Assembly (NCBI RefSeq): GCF_019976975.1
Contig: NZ_AP024630.1
Location: forward strand, 3,968,001 to 4,032,000
Reading direction: 5' to 3'
Length of the DNA: 64,000 bases
From: Arthrobacter sp. NtRootA1
Lineage (GTDB): Bacteria; Actinomycetota; Actinomycetes; Actinomycetales; Micrococcaceae
Translations under genes and position numbers: made by a program
In this document: piece after piece, positions 63,134 to 64,000 of the stretch
How positions within the stretch are numbered: position 1 is the first letter of the stretch
How the letters are laid out: each line of letters opens with the position of its first letter
Notes under the pieces: model-generated
Database searches by the model: none
Told to the model about the DNA's origin: nothing
The model's input: the letters and a program-made list of their open reading frames with translations, nothing else

Positions 63134-64000
63134 ATGCAGCCGGACCCCGTCGGCACCGCCGGATCCACTTCGAAGGGCGCCACGCTGCCCCCACGCTTCG
63201 GATCATCGGAAGTTCCGGCTTCACGAGCCACCCAGGACCGCATTGACATCCCGGAATTTGCGCCGAGCCTGGAACCCGAAGGCGACATCACGCCGGACCG
63301 TTTCCTGGACCGTGAGCTCAGCTGGCTGGCGTTCAACTCCCGCGTTCTGGAACTCGCAGAGGATCCGGACCTCTTCCTCCTGGAACGCGTGAATTTCCTG
63401 TCGATCTTTGCCTCCAACCTCGATGAGTTCTTCATGGTCCGCGTTGCAGGTTTGAAGCGGCGCATTGCAACCGGACTGGCTGTTCCCTCCCCTGCAGGCT
63501 TGAGCCCGATCGAGGTGCTGGAGCAGATCGGTGAGGAGGCGCACAAGCTCCAGGAACGCCATGCACGTGTTTTCGCCGAACAGATCCGTCCTGCCCTGGC
63601 CTACGAGCACATCCACATCATGCACTGGAATGAATTGGATGAAGATGCCCGTCACCGGATCAGCATCATGTTCCAGGAGAAGGTCTTCCCGATCCTGACG
63701 CCGCTGGCCGTGGATCCTGCGCACCCCTTCCCCTACATTTCCGGCCTCTCACTGAACCTTGCGGTGATTGTCAGCAATCCGATCAGCGACAAGGAACTCT
63801 TCGCCCGTGTGAAGGTTCCGGACCAGCTGCCGCGCCTGATCTCCGTGGATGGCCCCCGTGCAGGTGCCATTCCAGGCCGTGTTGCCCGCTTCATTGCGTT
63901 GGAAGAAGTCATCGCAGTCCACCTGGACAAGCTCTTCCCCGGCATGGAAGTCCTGGAGCACCACACCTTCCGCGTCACCCGCAACGAGGACCTTGAGGTA
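63134..64000 (+). CDS. ppk: Polyphosphate kinase 1, N-terminal part (cut by window edge)
   Basis: Makes polyphosphate from ATP. The visible 289 residues contain a ~50-aa leader, then the PPK N-domain RFLDRELSWLAFNSRVLELA, FLSIFASNLDEFFMVRVAGL, and the start of the middle domain PILTPLAVDPAHPFPYISGL. The two catalytic histidines lie beyond the window. TAGGAG lies before the ATG. It is 104 bp after mshD and may share its transcript. Confidence 0.95.
   Translation, partial: MQPDPVGTAGSTSKGATLPPRFGSSEVPASRATQDRIDIPEFAPSLEPEGDITPDRFLDRELSWLAFNSRVLELAEDPDLFLLERVNFLSIFASNLDEFFMVRVAGLKRRIATGLAVPSPAGLSPIEVLEQIGEEAHKLQERHARVFAEQIRPALAYEHIHIMHWNELDEDARHRISIMFQEKVFPILTPLAVDPAHPFPYISGLSLNLAVIVSNPISDKELFARVKVPDQLPRLISVDGPRAGAIPGRVARFIALEEVIAVHLDKLFPGMEVLEHHTFRVTRNEDLEV

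Overview
The window is a high-GC actinobacterial chromosome segment. Its gene order and protein sequences fit Arthrobacter sensu lato / Paenarthrobacter (Micrococcaceae). The signs are secE-nusG-rplK-rplA and rplJ-rplL near rpoBC, a spc operon with no S14 gene, many GTG/TTG starts, a mycothiol synthase (MshD), a GlnR-type orphan regulator and several PspC proteins. The species is inferred, not proven.

Layout. On the minus strand, read from high to low coordinates, lies one very long translation/transcription block: tRNA-Trp, secE, nusG, rplK, rplA, two tandem double-GNAT genes, an rplJ leader with attenuator, rplJ, rplL, (IS110 and two plus-strand genes), rpoB, rpoC, rpsL, rpsG, fusA, tuf, (a 1399-aa membrane protein, a 41-aa membrane protein and a plus-strand beta-glucosidase), the S10 operon rpsJ to rpsQ, the spc operon rplN to rplO, then secY and adk. 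Between adk and map (1-271, cut by the window edge) sits a five-gene overlapping cluster (305-6055). It encodes an OleA-like condensing enzyme, a GT2 glycosyltransferase, a cytochrome P450, an OleC-like AMP ligase and an OleD-like reductase. No OleB hydrolase is present, so a beta-lactone or a modified long-chain product is plausible.

The IS110-family element (about 38924-40306) interrupts the right arm of a long palindrome. Its left non-coding end holds four short segments, in the order known for bridge RNAs. Two match the two halves of the insertion site and two match the two ends of the element. I consider this the best-supported unusual system here.

Right part (47-64 kb): an aminotransferase; an envelope-stress module (LuxR-type regulator, PspC-fused histidine kinase, a divergent PspC/LiaF-like protein, a Pro-rich membrane protein and a small PspC protein); pfkA; a GNAT; a DHA2 drug exporter; an ankyrin protein coupled to YgfZ; a flavodoxin-like reductase whose 3' end is repeated downstream; a nitrobindin-like protein; two membrane proteins; then glnR, mshD and the start of ppk.
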